NCBI GenBank assembly: GCA_947259475.1
Contig: CAMYLW010000117.1
Location: forward strand, 1-6,020
Source: Thermodesulfobacteriota bacterium
GTDB lineage: Bacteria; Desulfobacterota; Syntrophobacteria; BM002
Reading direction: 5' to 3'
DNA length: 6,020 nucleotides
The notes beneath the pieces are model-generated. The model searched no databases. It was not told where the DNA came from and saw nothing but the letters and a program-made list of their open reading frames with translations. Position numbers and translations under genes: made by a program. Positions 1-5,506 of this stretch are shown here, piece by piece (positions within the stretch are counted from its first letter, which is position 1; the number at the start of each line of letters is the position of its first letter).

Positions 1-250
1 TCACGAGTCCATCTGGATCACTCTCGGCCCAACAAAACACAAATTCATCTTTTTCTTCGTCATGCAGGATAACAGATACGCCTTCTGCACCCATTACTTC
101 TTTCATTTGCTTAATAATATGTAAAATGAGATCATCGATTTCAATATATTGATAAAGATACTGACTAATATGCCACAATGTCTTCATCACATTGGTTTCT
201 CTACTCAGTGCGCCATTGTCCTCATTCTTTTTTTTCTTGCTGCTAGCCAT
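1..250 (-). CDS. GAF-domain signalling protein, N-terminal fragment
   Basis: This is a partial gene: 83 codons are visible from the ATG at 250-248, and the frame is still open at the left edge. The start is supported by a Shine-Dalgarno GAGGT at 262-258, seven bases upstream. The first ten residues are Lys-rich and polar (MASSKKKKNE), so there is no signal peptide and the product should be cytoplasmic. From about residue 18 the sequence fits the opening of a GAF domain: an amphipathic helix (LWHISQYLYQYIEIDDLILH), a second helix (IIKQMKEVMGAEGVS), then a beta strand and turn (VSVILHDEEKDEFVFCWAE). GAF domains bind small ligands or mediate dimerisation in kinases, cyclases, phosphodiesterases and sigma-54 activators. 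The output domain lies outside the window, so the function stays open. The GAF call is by eye and moderately secure. Confidence 0.72.
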   Translation of the reverse strand, partial: MASSKKKKNEDNGALSRETNVMKTLWHISQYLYQYIEIDDLILHIIKQMKEVMGAEGVSVILHDEEKDEFVFCWAESDPDGLV

Positions 251-309
251 TGTGGTTACCTCAGAAACACAAATAAAGAATCCGGGCCCAAAGGACTCGG
301 CTTTGGACT

Positions 310-324
310 GCCCCCTGAGGGGGC
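310..324. other. perfect GC hairpin in the leader of the GAF gene
   Basis: GCCCCC at 310-315 and GGGGGC at 319-324 form a six-pair stem around a TGA loop. It lies about 60 bases upstream of the minus-strand GAF-gene start, so it would probably be in that gene's leader or promoter region. No T-tract follows on either strand, so it does not look like an intrinsic terminator. The function is unknown. Confidence 0.35.
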
Positions 325-400
325 TTCCATACTCTTTCCCCCTTGCGGCAGTCTGCTGGAGTGATGGGGCACTGCAAAATAACAAACCCAAGCACTAAGT

Positions 401-464
401 CTCAGGGTTTCAGGTGTCGGGTGTCAGGTGTCAGGGAGGAAAAACAAAAAAACTGAAACCTCAG
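401..464. repeat. heptamer tandem repeat inside an imperfect inverted repeat
   Basis: Four heptamer-like units follow one another at 411-437: CAGGTGT, CGGGTGT, CAGGTGT, then CAGGGAG. They are flanked by arms that pair imperfectly, CTCAGGGTTTCAG at 401-413 and CTGAAACCTCAG at 453-464, so the block could form a hairpin. Low-complexity 'CAGGTGTCAGG' tracts of this kind are, from general knowledge, scattered through intergenic DNA of many deltaproteobacterial genomes. No coding role is proposed. The repeat is plain in the sequence; its family assignment is inference. Confidence 0.6.
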
Positions 465-716
465 TCTTTGTGATTGATGACAAGACAGAAATCTATTTAC
501 TGAACGGGGAAACCGAGTGCGGAAATCTAAGTCCGGCAGTCACTGGAGACCATTTTGCCTCGACATTTGGTGACATGTCAAGTTGGGCTCTTTCCGCCCC
601 TGTAATCTTGCCATATTCGAGAAGGAACTGCGGCCCGCCCTGGGTAATGCTAGCGTGCAAGGCAGATACATTTTGCTACAGTTTGATTACGGGTGTACAA
701 GAACGTGCGGAGGGTT
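465..716. other. no convincing gene; possible decayed coding stretch
   Basis: Together with the sites listed to its left, this closes the 703-base gap between the GAF gene and the 78-residue gene. A plus-strand frame is open from a GTG at 428 to a TAA at 716-718 (96 codons). However, its only possible start lies inside the heptamer repeat, it has no Shine-Dalgarno, and its product (for example STFGDMSSWALSAPVILPYS) resembles no family I know. Another plus-strand frame, at about 574-716, gives a more protein-like string (NLAIFEKELRPALG, then GRYILLQFDYG) but begins just after a stop. The pattern would fit a frameshifted remnant of an old gene. I cannot name it and do not call a CDS. Confidence 0.3.
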
Positions 717-924
717 AACCCTAACGTTGCATACCCACGCCGAGGAAAAACGCGGTAGAGTGCACTCCCGCCGAGGGCGGGACTGCGCACAGGCTCGGTC
801 AGGACGAAGCGTACTTTACCGTACGTGAGATCCTGGCCGAGGCGAGCACAGCCGTCCCGCCAAAGGCGGGACTATGGCGCGAGCCTAGCGATTTTGGCCG
901 GTGTGGGTATGCAACGTTAGGGTT
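717..924. repeat. 208-bp palindromic element with perfect 22-bp terminal inverted repeats (MITE/REP-like)
   Basis: The ends are exact inverted copies of one 22-mer: AACCCTAACG...GCATACCCAC at 717-738 and its reverse complement at 903-924. Inside are three hairpins placed symmetrically about the centre. Hairpin A (766-782) pairs TCCCGCC with GGCGGGA. Hairpin B pairs 794-804 (CTCGGTCAGGA) with 831-841 (TCCTGGCCGAG), with one G-T wobble, and carries an inner GCGTAC/GTACGT stem at 809-826. Hairpin C (854-872) pairs GTCCCGCC with GGCGGGAC. Either strand could therefore fold into a cloverleaf-like structure. No transposase gene and no clear target duplication flank it, so it would be non-autonomous. 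It is much more GC-rich than its surroundings. A MITE or compound REP element fits best; a structured RNA is possible. Confidence 0.75.
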
Positions 925-953
925 CAACTCGGATTGCGCCTCAGTTCTGGATC

Positions 954-1190
954 TTACTTCAATCCCTTGGTAAATTCTTCCACTTCCTTCTCCAGTTTGT
1001 TGAAAGCGCTCTTGATCTTGTCCAAGGCTGCAGCCACCTTCTTGTCCTGAATGGAGTCTGACTCAATCCCACTTACAGCATCTCCTATCTCAGCAACCGC
1101 CTGTCCAAGAATGTTATTTAGCTGCTCCGCGGCCTCAAGCTGTCTCTGCATCAACATAATGTCCTGAACTGTGAGCGTTCGTTTCGACAT
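954..1190 (-). CDS. hypothetical 78-residue helical protein between inverted repeats
   Basis: I do not recognise this family. The ATG at 1190-1188 has a strong Shine-Dalgarno, AGGGGGT, at 1205-1199 with eight bases of spacing, and the gene ends with TAA at 954-956. The product is polar, has no Cys, no aromatics except one Phe in SAFNKLEKEV and one in EEFTKGLK, and shows no signal peptide or membrane segment. It should form two amphipathic helices: residues about 6-40 (MLMQRQLEAAEQLNNILGQA) and about 48-76 (KKVAAALDKIKSAFNKLEKE). The second has heptad-like spacing, so a coiled coil or helical hairpin that oligomerises or binds a partner is plausible. An inverted repeat, TCGACA-T-TGTCGA (1184-1196), spans the start codon. 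Copies of one repeat lie 29 bases past the stop (903-924) and 21 bases before the start (1212-1232). It appears monocistronic. That it is a real gene is likely from the ribosome site and composition; its role is unknown. Confidence 0.68.
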   Translation of the reverse strand: MSKRTLTVQDIMLMQRQLEAAEQLNNILGQAVAEIGDAVSGIESDSIQDKKVAAALDKIKSAFNKLEKEVEEFTKGLK

Positions 1191-1205
1191 TGTCGACTAC
1201 CCCCT
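1184..1205 (-). promoter_or_regulatory. translation start region with an inverted repeat over the start codon
   Basis: On the minus strand, AGGGGGT (1205-1199) is a near-ideal ribosome binding site eight bases before the ATG at 1190. The palindrome TCGACA/TGTCGA (1184-1196, centre at 1190) covers the start codon. It could be an operator or a weak mRNA hairpin, or chance. The ribosome site is what fixes the start of the 78-residue protein. Confidence 0.5.
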
Positions 1206-1211
1206 GAGTTT

Positions 1212-1232
1212 ACCCTAACGTTGCATACCCAC
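1212..1232 (+). repeat. third copy (21 bp) of the terminal repeat of the 717-924 element
   Basis: These 21 bases are identical to bases 2-22 of the 717-738 repeat and are in the same orientation; only the base before it differs (T instead of A). It is inverted relative to the copy at 903-924, so those two copies face each other across the 78-residue gene. It lies 21 bases upstream of that gene's start codon, within its likely promoter or leader. The repeat contains the palindromic core AACGTT. An inverted pair TATCCTGT (1234-1241) and ACAGGATA (1282-1289) follows and may be part of a degraded second element. Confidence 0.8.
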
Positions 1233-1324
1233 ATATCCTGTCTGATGCTCGGCCGACCAATTTTGCTTAGTCTAACCTAGCACAGGATAATGGAGTTGGT
1301 CAAAAGGGATTTTGCCACGAGTAT

Positions 1325-1512
1325 CCTAGCCCGGATATTTCATGAATTGCTGTCGCGAGACCACGAAGATGGGCTTGCCACCTGGCAACCACAGGGTGTT
1401 GGTTCCGAGGTGTACCTGAGTGGTACGTCGCAGGGACCGATACCCGAGGACGCCAGGAAGGAGGGCCATATCCTTGGTCGCAGCAAGTTATTCATGAAAT
1501 ATCCGGGCTAGG
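1325..1512. mobile_element. 188-bp MITE-like element with perfect 23-bp terminal inverted repeats
   Basis: The left end (1325-1347, starting CCTAGCCCGG and ending TTCATGAAT) is the exact reverse complement of the right end (1490-1512). The similarity continues inward imperfectly for about 15 more bases (TTGCTG and GACC on both arms). A hairpin sits at the exact centre: GTACC/GGTAC (1412-1416, 1422-1426), inside a longer stem GGTTCC/GGGACC (1401-1406, 1433-1438). A side hairpin, TTGCCA/TGGCAA, is at 1375-1388. There is no transposase, so it would be mobilised in trans. Ends beginning CCTAG recall the IS1380 family (ISEcp1 ends CCTAGATTC); this kinship is inference. The immediate flanks (GTAT on the left, TTTT on the right) show no target duplication, so the insertion is old or the true ends differ. 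It lies 53 bases past the 3' end of the kinase gene. Confidence 0.75.
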
Positions 1513-1565
1513 TTTTTACTTTCTTGTGATTTGCCGATGTTGCCAGATGTGGGTGAGGATGGGAT

Positions 1566-4016
1566 TTAATTTTGATCCAAGACTTCACGTACAACTTTCA
1601 GCATTTGCCTCAGGTCATAAGGCTTACTGATAAAACCTTTGGCCCCGTTTTTTAGGATTTCTCTTGTGGGTCCGTCTGGGGAGTAGCCACTGGCAATGGC
1701 TACCTTAGCCGCGAGATCGATCTTCAACAGCTCAAGCAGACAGAGCTTGCCACCCATGCCAGGCATAATCAGATCTAGAATAACCAGGTCGATCTTCTTT
1801 TGCTCTTCACTGTAAAGATGCAGAGCACTTTCGCCGTCAGCGGCCGTGAGAACAGTGTAGCCAAACTCTTCCAGTATCTGAGTGCCAAGGCCGCGGATTG
1901 GTTCTTCATCGTCCACGAGCAAAATGGTTTCGCTTCCGCCCTCGGGCTCGGTCAGATGTTCCTCCGCCTTCCTGGCTTCTTGGGTGGAATCAATGTTTGG
2001 CAGATAAATCTTGAAGGTAGTGCCCTCATCGGGCTCACTGTAACACACAATGTGGCCCTTGTGGCTTTTGACTATTCCATAAACCGTGGCCAATCCCAAA
2101 CCAGTACCCTTGCCGGTCTCTTTCGTGGTGTAGAAGGGCTCAAAGATATGTTCTATGGTCATTTTATCAATGCCGTGACCGGTGTCAGTAACTGTTAACT
2201 GAACATAGCTCCCGGGGTTGGCCACCCGATGGATTTTACAGTAGTCTTGATCCAGGATGACATTAGCCGTTTCAACTATTAGCTTTCCACCGTCGGGCAT
2301 GGCATCTTTGGCATTTACCGCTAGGTTCATGAGGATCTGCTCTACCTGGCCGGGGTCTGCATTGACCATCTTGAGGTTTTCGGCCAAGTGGAATTCAACC
2401 TCTATCATCTTGGGAATAGTCCGCTCCAGTAACAGCCTTATATTTTCCACTTCACGGTTAAAGTCGATGGGCTGTAGCTCGCTTTCTATCTTGCGGCTGA
2501 AGGTAAGTAACTGCTGCGTGAGGTCTGCACCTCTTTCGGCGGCGCGGACAATTTGCTGGAGTTCCCGCTGCCCGTCATCGTCACCATCTTTTTTAAGAAG
2601 AAGTAACTGGGCATATCCCTGAACAGCCTGAAGCAGGTTGTTGAAGTCGTGGGCAATGCCTCCGGCGAGGGTGCCCACAGCTTCCATTTTTTGAGCTTGG
2701 CGCAGTTGGACTTGCATCCTTTCTTTTTCTTTTTCGGCTTCTTTGCGCTCGGTGATGTCTCGTGCGAAAGTGCAATTGTATTCTTTGCCCTCAAATTCCA
2801 GATAATTAACCGTAATCTCCACCGGGAAGACTCTACCTTCCCTGGTTCGGTGCCGAGACTCAACAATGAAAGAACCTCTTCTCCTGACTTCCTGCCAATG
2901 CTCTGGCCAGGCTGCCGCTGGGAAGTCTGGGTCTATGTCATGTACGGTCATTGACAACAGTTCCTTGCGTGAATATCCGAGCGAGGAGCACGCCGTATCG
3001 TTTACGTAGATAAATCTGGCATCGGGCCCCATCCAGAAAGCTGGGTCTCCGGCGTTGTCAACAGAGAATTGTGTAAATCTGAGCACATTCTCAACACGCT
3101 TGCGTTCAGCATTTTCTGCAAGCAATTCCTGATTGATGAAAGAAAGTTCAGCAGTCTTAGCTTTCACCTGTGCTCTGAGAATCAAACCGGTCACAAGAAA
3201 CAGTAGTAATAATCCGCCGGCAGCCGCTAATATTCCCACCAACCATTTCGGCAATTGCCATTTCACATTGGTGGGAGTCCACTTGTCCAGTGCTTGATGA
3301 TAGATTGAACTCTTGTCGCTTTTCAGGGGTGTCAAGTGTTTGTCAATTGCTCGAATGAGCTCGCGATGTTTCTTTTTTGGCACTACAAAGTGGACTTCAG
3401 TGTGGCTGAAGATGATAGGGCTTCTACTAACTTTATAGTTCGTTTCAAATTCAAGACCATACAATCGATTGACAACACCTGCGTCTACTTTCTTCCGTGC
3501 AATGAGTTCTAAAACAGCATCGTATTCATAGGCTTCTACAAACCTACATTTCAATTTAAGTTGTTTAGCTAGGTTTCTTAAGTTGTGATAATGAATATCA
3601 CCGTGAACGACGGCTATTTTCTTGTTGTCCAAATTAACAATTTGATTTATATCCGAACCTTCTTGAGTGTAGACTACACCCCAGTCAGAAAATATATATT
3701 CGTAGGAGAAATCGTAGACTTCGTTTCTTTCTCTAGAGTATTCAATGCCAACAGCAAGATCTATCTCTCCCTTTCTCAGTCTCTCAAGACACTCCGTCAA
3801 AGAACCTGGAATATAGTCTATGCGCCATCCCTCTTTGGCGCCAATGTATTCAAGGATATCTATGATAAAGCCTTTTGCCTGACCATCGGCGTCAACAAAT
3901 GCCAGGGGCTGATTATCATGTACTCCCACTTTCAGTCGCCCAGCAGCACAAACAGGAGGCGCCAGGTTCCACTGAAGGAATAGACAAAAAAGGAATACAA
4001 GCAAACCTTTCCTCAT
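1566..4016 (-). CDS. hybrid sensor histidine kinase: periplasmic SBP_bac_3, TM, PAS, HisKA, HATPase_c, receiver
   Basis: This is an 816-residue membrane-bound signalling kinase. The ATG at 4016-4014 follows the purine-rich AAGGGAA (4027-4021). Residues 1-25 are a signal peptide, probably cut after CAA. Residues 27-247 form a family 3 solute-binding (Venus-flytrap) domain. Residues 258-280 form a membrane helix, followed by a short coiled coil (285-312). A PAS domain covers about 313-420 and ends in RDITERK. HisKA has phospho-acceptor His456 in GGIAHDFNN. The ATPase shows its N box (Asn564, Asn568), G1 box (DTGHG, 611-615), F box (FEPFY) and G2 box (GKGTGLGL, 635-642). A receiver domain (about 697-813) has acidic Asp702/Asp703, phospho-acceptor Asp748, Ser776 and Lys798. 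All catalytic residues are present, so it should autophosphorylate and pass phosphate to its own receiver. The layout resembles a BvgS/EvgS-like sensor without an Hpt domain. In the binding domain Arg97 (SRERNEVYDFS) matches the carboxylate-binding Arg of amino-acid binders, but Asn183 stands where those have Asp, so the ligand is uncertain. No separate response regulator adjoins it. Confidence 0.96.
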   Translation of the reverse strand: MRKGLLVFLFCLFLQWNLAPPVCAAGRLKVGVHDNQPLAFVDADGQAKGFIIDILEYIGAKEGWRIDYIPGSLTECLERLRKGEIDLAVGIEYSRERNEVYDFSYEYIFSDWGVVYTQEGSDINQIVNLDNKKIAVVHGDIHYHNLRNLAKQLKLKCRFVEAYEYDAVLELIARKKVDAGVVNRLYGLEFETNYKVSRSPIIFSHTEVHFVVPKKKHRELIRAIDKHLTPLKSDKSSIYHQALDKWTPTNVKWQLPKWLVGILAAAGGLLLLFLVTGLILRAQVKAKTAELSFINQELLAENAERKRVENVLRFTQFSVDNAGDPAFWMGPDARFIYVNDTACSSLGYSRKELLSMTVHDIDPDFPAAAWPEHWQEVRRRGSFIVESRHRTREGRVFPVEITVNYLEFEGKEYNCTFARDITERKEAEKEKERMQVQLRQAQKMEAVGTLAGGIAHDFNNLLQAVQGYAQLLLLKKDGDDDGQRELQQIVRAAERGADLTQQLLTFSRKIESELQPIDFNREVENIRLLLERTIPKMIEVEFHLAENLKMVNADPGQVEQILMNLAVNAKDAMPDGGKLIVETANVILDQDYCKIHRVANPGSYVQLTVTDTGHGIDKMTIEHIFEPFYTTKETGKGTGLGLATVYGIVKSHKGHIVCYSEPDEGTTFKIYLPNIDSTQEARKAEEHLTEPEGGSETILLVDDEEPIRGLGTQILEEFGYTVLTAADGESALHLYSEEQKKIDLVILDLIMPGMGGKLCLLELLKIDLAAKVAIASGYSPDGPTREILKNGAKGFISKPYDLRQMLKVVREVLDQN

Positions 4017-4104
4017 GGCTTTCCCTTTTCTAAGTCCGGATCTATTATCTATCTTCCTGGTGAGATTCTGATGAAACGTATCGGGGGGTTATTTAGCATG
4101 ATCT

Positions 4105-4248
4105 ATGCCAATTGAGATCACCAAAACAAAATCTAACATCGTGGAGGGATTTACCGATGCCGTCATGCCGGATTCCGCCGCTTGGATGGGTTTTGAGACT
4201 ACAGAGTATCGCCAGGCTGAAACTGGGGATGGATATCAAACTATCTGA
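4105..4248 (+). CDS. possible small ORF (47 residues), unsupported by a ribosome site
   Basis: In the 224-base spacer between thiL and the kinase gene, a plus-strand frame runs from ATG 4105 to TGA 4246-4248. It overlaps the last eight bases of thiL on the opposite strand. The product (begins MPIEITKTKSNIVEGFTDAV) is soluble, acidic and protein-like in composition. However, no Shine-Dalgarno stands at normal distance (the nearest G-run is 4083-4088, about 17 bases away) and I recognise no family. It could be a real small protein, a remnant, or chance. The rest of the spacer should hold the kinase promoter and leader; I see no confident -35/-10 pair. Confidence 0.2.
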   Translation: MPIEITKTKSNIVEGFTDAVMPDSAAWMGFETTEYRQAETGDGYQTI

Positions 4249-5236
4249 AATGATCCCAGCCGTTTGCTTCGATCACCTCTACAGAGCCATCTCGACCTTC
4301 GAGTCTCATGACCGACTCAGCCACAGTCTTCCCTATGGAGTGAAATTGGCAACCGTTGGATTCCAGGGCTTCCTGAAGCCTGACAGCCGACTCTACGGGC
4401 ACAGTCCCCAGAAGGACGTAATCCTCTCCCACCTGGAGTGAAAGATGTCGTGAGTCCTCCTGGAACTTCTCGCAATATGCTCTAAATAGTTCCGTCGTAG
4501 GGATCATTTTCTCTTCGATGATTGCGCCCAATTTTGATTCTGTACAGATGTGACCTAAGTCCGCAGCAACGCCGTCGGAGACATCGATCAGCGAGTTTGC
4601 CACCTTCATATTGGCAATGGTCCGCCCTGTTCTTATCTGGGGATAAGGGTTATGATGGGCCTCGATTAGTTCCCCCCATTCATCGGACCCTCTTCCTTTC
4701 AGTATGATATCGAGACCTGCGGCGGCAGATCCCACCGGCCCTGTTAAAAAGACCACATCGCCCACCTTGGCACCAGATCTGTAAAGGACCTCCTCCTCCC
4801 GAGCTTCACCCACCAGTGCGATGTTGATAATCAAGGGTCCCGGCGAGGAAGTGGTGTCACCTCCGAGAAGATTTACCTCAAATTCCTTTGCCATTGATTT
4901 CATGCCATCGTAAAGAGCATCCAAGAACTCCAGATCAACCGTGTCAGGGATGGCAACGGATATTACCGCCTCTTTCGGAGTGCCCCCCATTGCGGCAATG
5001 TCGGACATGTTGACTGCCAGCGATTTTCTACCCAGCTGATACGGGGGTATTGCCTCCAGGACAAAATGAATCTGCTCCACCAGCATGTCGGTTGTCAGTA
5101 GGGTAGCCACCTCGGCGGAGGTCTTGAATACACAGCAATCATCCCCTATACCGCTGATGACGTTTTCGTCTCTGATGAGACAACCGCCTTTTATTCGTTC
5201 AATAAACCCAAATTCACCAATGTCTTTTAATTTCAC
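4241..5236 (-). CDS. thiL: thiamine-monophosphate kinase ThiL
   Basis: ThiL is the cytoplasmic enzyme that phosphorylates thiamine monophosphate with ATP to give thiamine pyrophosphate, the last step of the pathway. The 331 residues match the usual length of about 325-335. The family signatures appear in order: GIGDDCCVF (29-37, metal-binding Asp32 and Asp33), TTDMLVEQIHF (48-58), GRKSLAVNMSDIAAMGG (69-85, Asp79), LLGGDTTSS (123-131, Asp127), SLIDVSDGVAADLGHI (215-230, Asp218 and Asp221), GEDYVLL (270-276), and a C-terminal GWDHF (326-330) typical of the family. IGDDCC replaces the more usual IGDDCA/GDDAA without loss of the acidic residues. The start is GTG (5236-5234), chosen because GAGG (5245-5242) lies five bases upstream and the protein begins at the normal point before the IGEFGFI helix. 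It is downstream of thiE on the same strand, across a 270-base repeat-filled spacer. Confidence 0.97.
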   Translation of the reverse strand: MKLKDIGEFGFIERIKGGCLIRDENVISGIGDDCCVFKTSAEVATLLTTDMLVEQIHFVLEAIPPYQLGRKSLAVNMSDIAAMGGTPKEAVISVAIPDTVDLEFLDALYDGMKSMAKEFEVNLLGGDTTSSPGPLIINIALVGEAREEEVLYRSGAKVGDVVFLTGPVGSAAAGLDIILKGRGSDEWGELIEAHHNPYPQIRTGRTIANMKVANSLIDVSDGVAADLGHICTESKLGAIIEEKMIPTTELFRAYCEKFQEDSRHLSLQVGEDYVLLGTVPVESAVRLQEALESNGCQFHSIGKTVAESVMRLEGRDGSVEVIEANGWDHFR

Positions 5237-5255
5237 TTCAACCTCACGACTGAAG
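5234..5255 (-). promoter_or_regulatory. thiL ribosome binding site and GTG start displayed on a small hairpin
   Basis: On the minus strand CTTCA (5255-5251) can pair with TGAAG (5240-5236). The Shine-Dalgarno GAGG (5245-5242) then sits in the ten-base loop, and the first base of the GTG start closes the stem. The site fixes GTG as the start. Whether the five-pair stem matters for translation cannot be judged by eye. Confidence 0.45.
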
Positions 5256-5299
5256 AATTCATGGCAGATTCAGCCTGTGGCTTTAAGCCAACCTACCGC

Positions 5300-5460
5300 C
5301 AAGAAAATCCGAATATCGAATATCGAAATCCGAAACAAATTCGAATGCCCAAAATCCAAATGATCGAAACAAAGAAGTTTATTTGAGTATTTACGTTTTG
5401 GACATTTGAAAATTCGGATTTTGGATTTGTTTCGTGCTTCGTGCTTGGAATTTGGGATTT
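5300..5460. repeat. AT-rich palindromic intergenic repeat between thiE and thiL
   Basis: The spacer holds nested inverted and direct repeats. CGAAACAAAT (5331-5340) is the reverse complement of ATTTGTTTCG (5425-5434), and CCAAAATCC (5349-5357) of GGATTTTGG (5417-5425), so either strand could form an imperfect hairpin of about 100 bases. Short tandems flank it: CGAATAT repeated at about 5309-5326, and CGTGCTT twice at 5433-5446. Repeats of this type (strings of GAATATCGAATATCGAA and CCAAAATCC) are, from general knowledge, dispersed in intergenic DNA of many uncultured anaerobes and often miscalled as short ORFs. If thiE and thiL share a transcript, it would be part of the mRNA. Confidence 0.75.
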
Positions 5461-5506
5461 CTCAACCTCTAGCACTCTAGTCTGTTTTTGCTCGCCGCTT
5501 TCCTAG

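Noticed and set aside
149..398. Two overlapping plus-strand ORFs over the left end
   Set aside because: They are antisense to the GAF-protein reading frame, which has the better ribosome site and a recognisable fold.
583..828. 81-codon plus-strand ORF
   Set aside because: It crosses into the 717-924 palindromic element and lacks a ribosome site. Its second half is translated hairpin sequence.
717..1232. CRISPR-like array from three copies of a 21-22-mer
   Set aside because: One copy is inverted, spacings are unequal (164 and 287 bases), and one interval holds a gene; there are no cas genes in view.
1290..1511. 73-codon plus-strand ORF
   Set aside because: It begins in intergenic DNA, runs through the whole 1325-1512 inverted-repeat element and ends in its terminal repeat. 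AGGA is only two bases from the ATG, and the product matches nothing.
1513..1565. Terminator after the kinase gene
   Set aside because: No GC-rich stem with a following T-run on the minus strand; the nearby 23-bp inverted repeats belong to the MITE-like element, although they might incidentally affect transcription.
1800..3983. Several ORFs of 60-132 codons on both strands within the kinase gene
   Set aside because: They are shadow frames of an intact 816-codon gene with all domain motifs in place.
5293..5475. 60-codon minus-strand ORF in the thiE-thiL spacer
   Set aside because: It is a translation of the AT-rich palindromic repeat, with the low-complexity composition typical of such miscalled ORFs.
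5237..5506. TPP riboswitch or intrinsic terminator between thiE and thiL
   Set aside because: No THI-box core (such as CUGAGA followed by the conserved helices) and no GC stem with a T-run are visible; the palindrome is AT-rich and imperfect.
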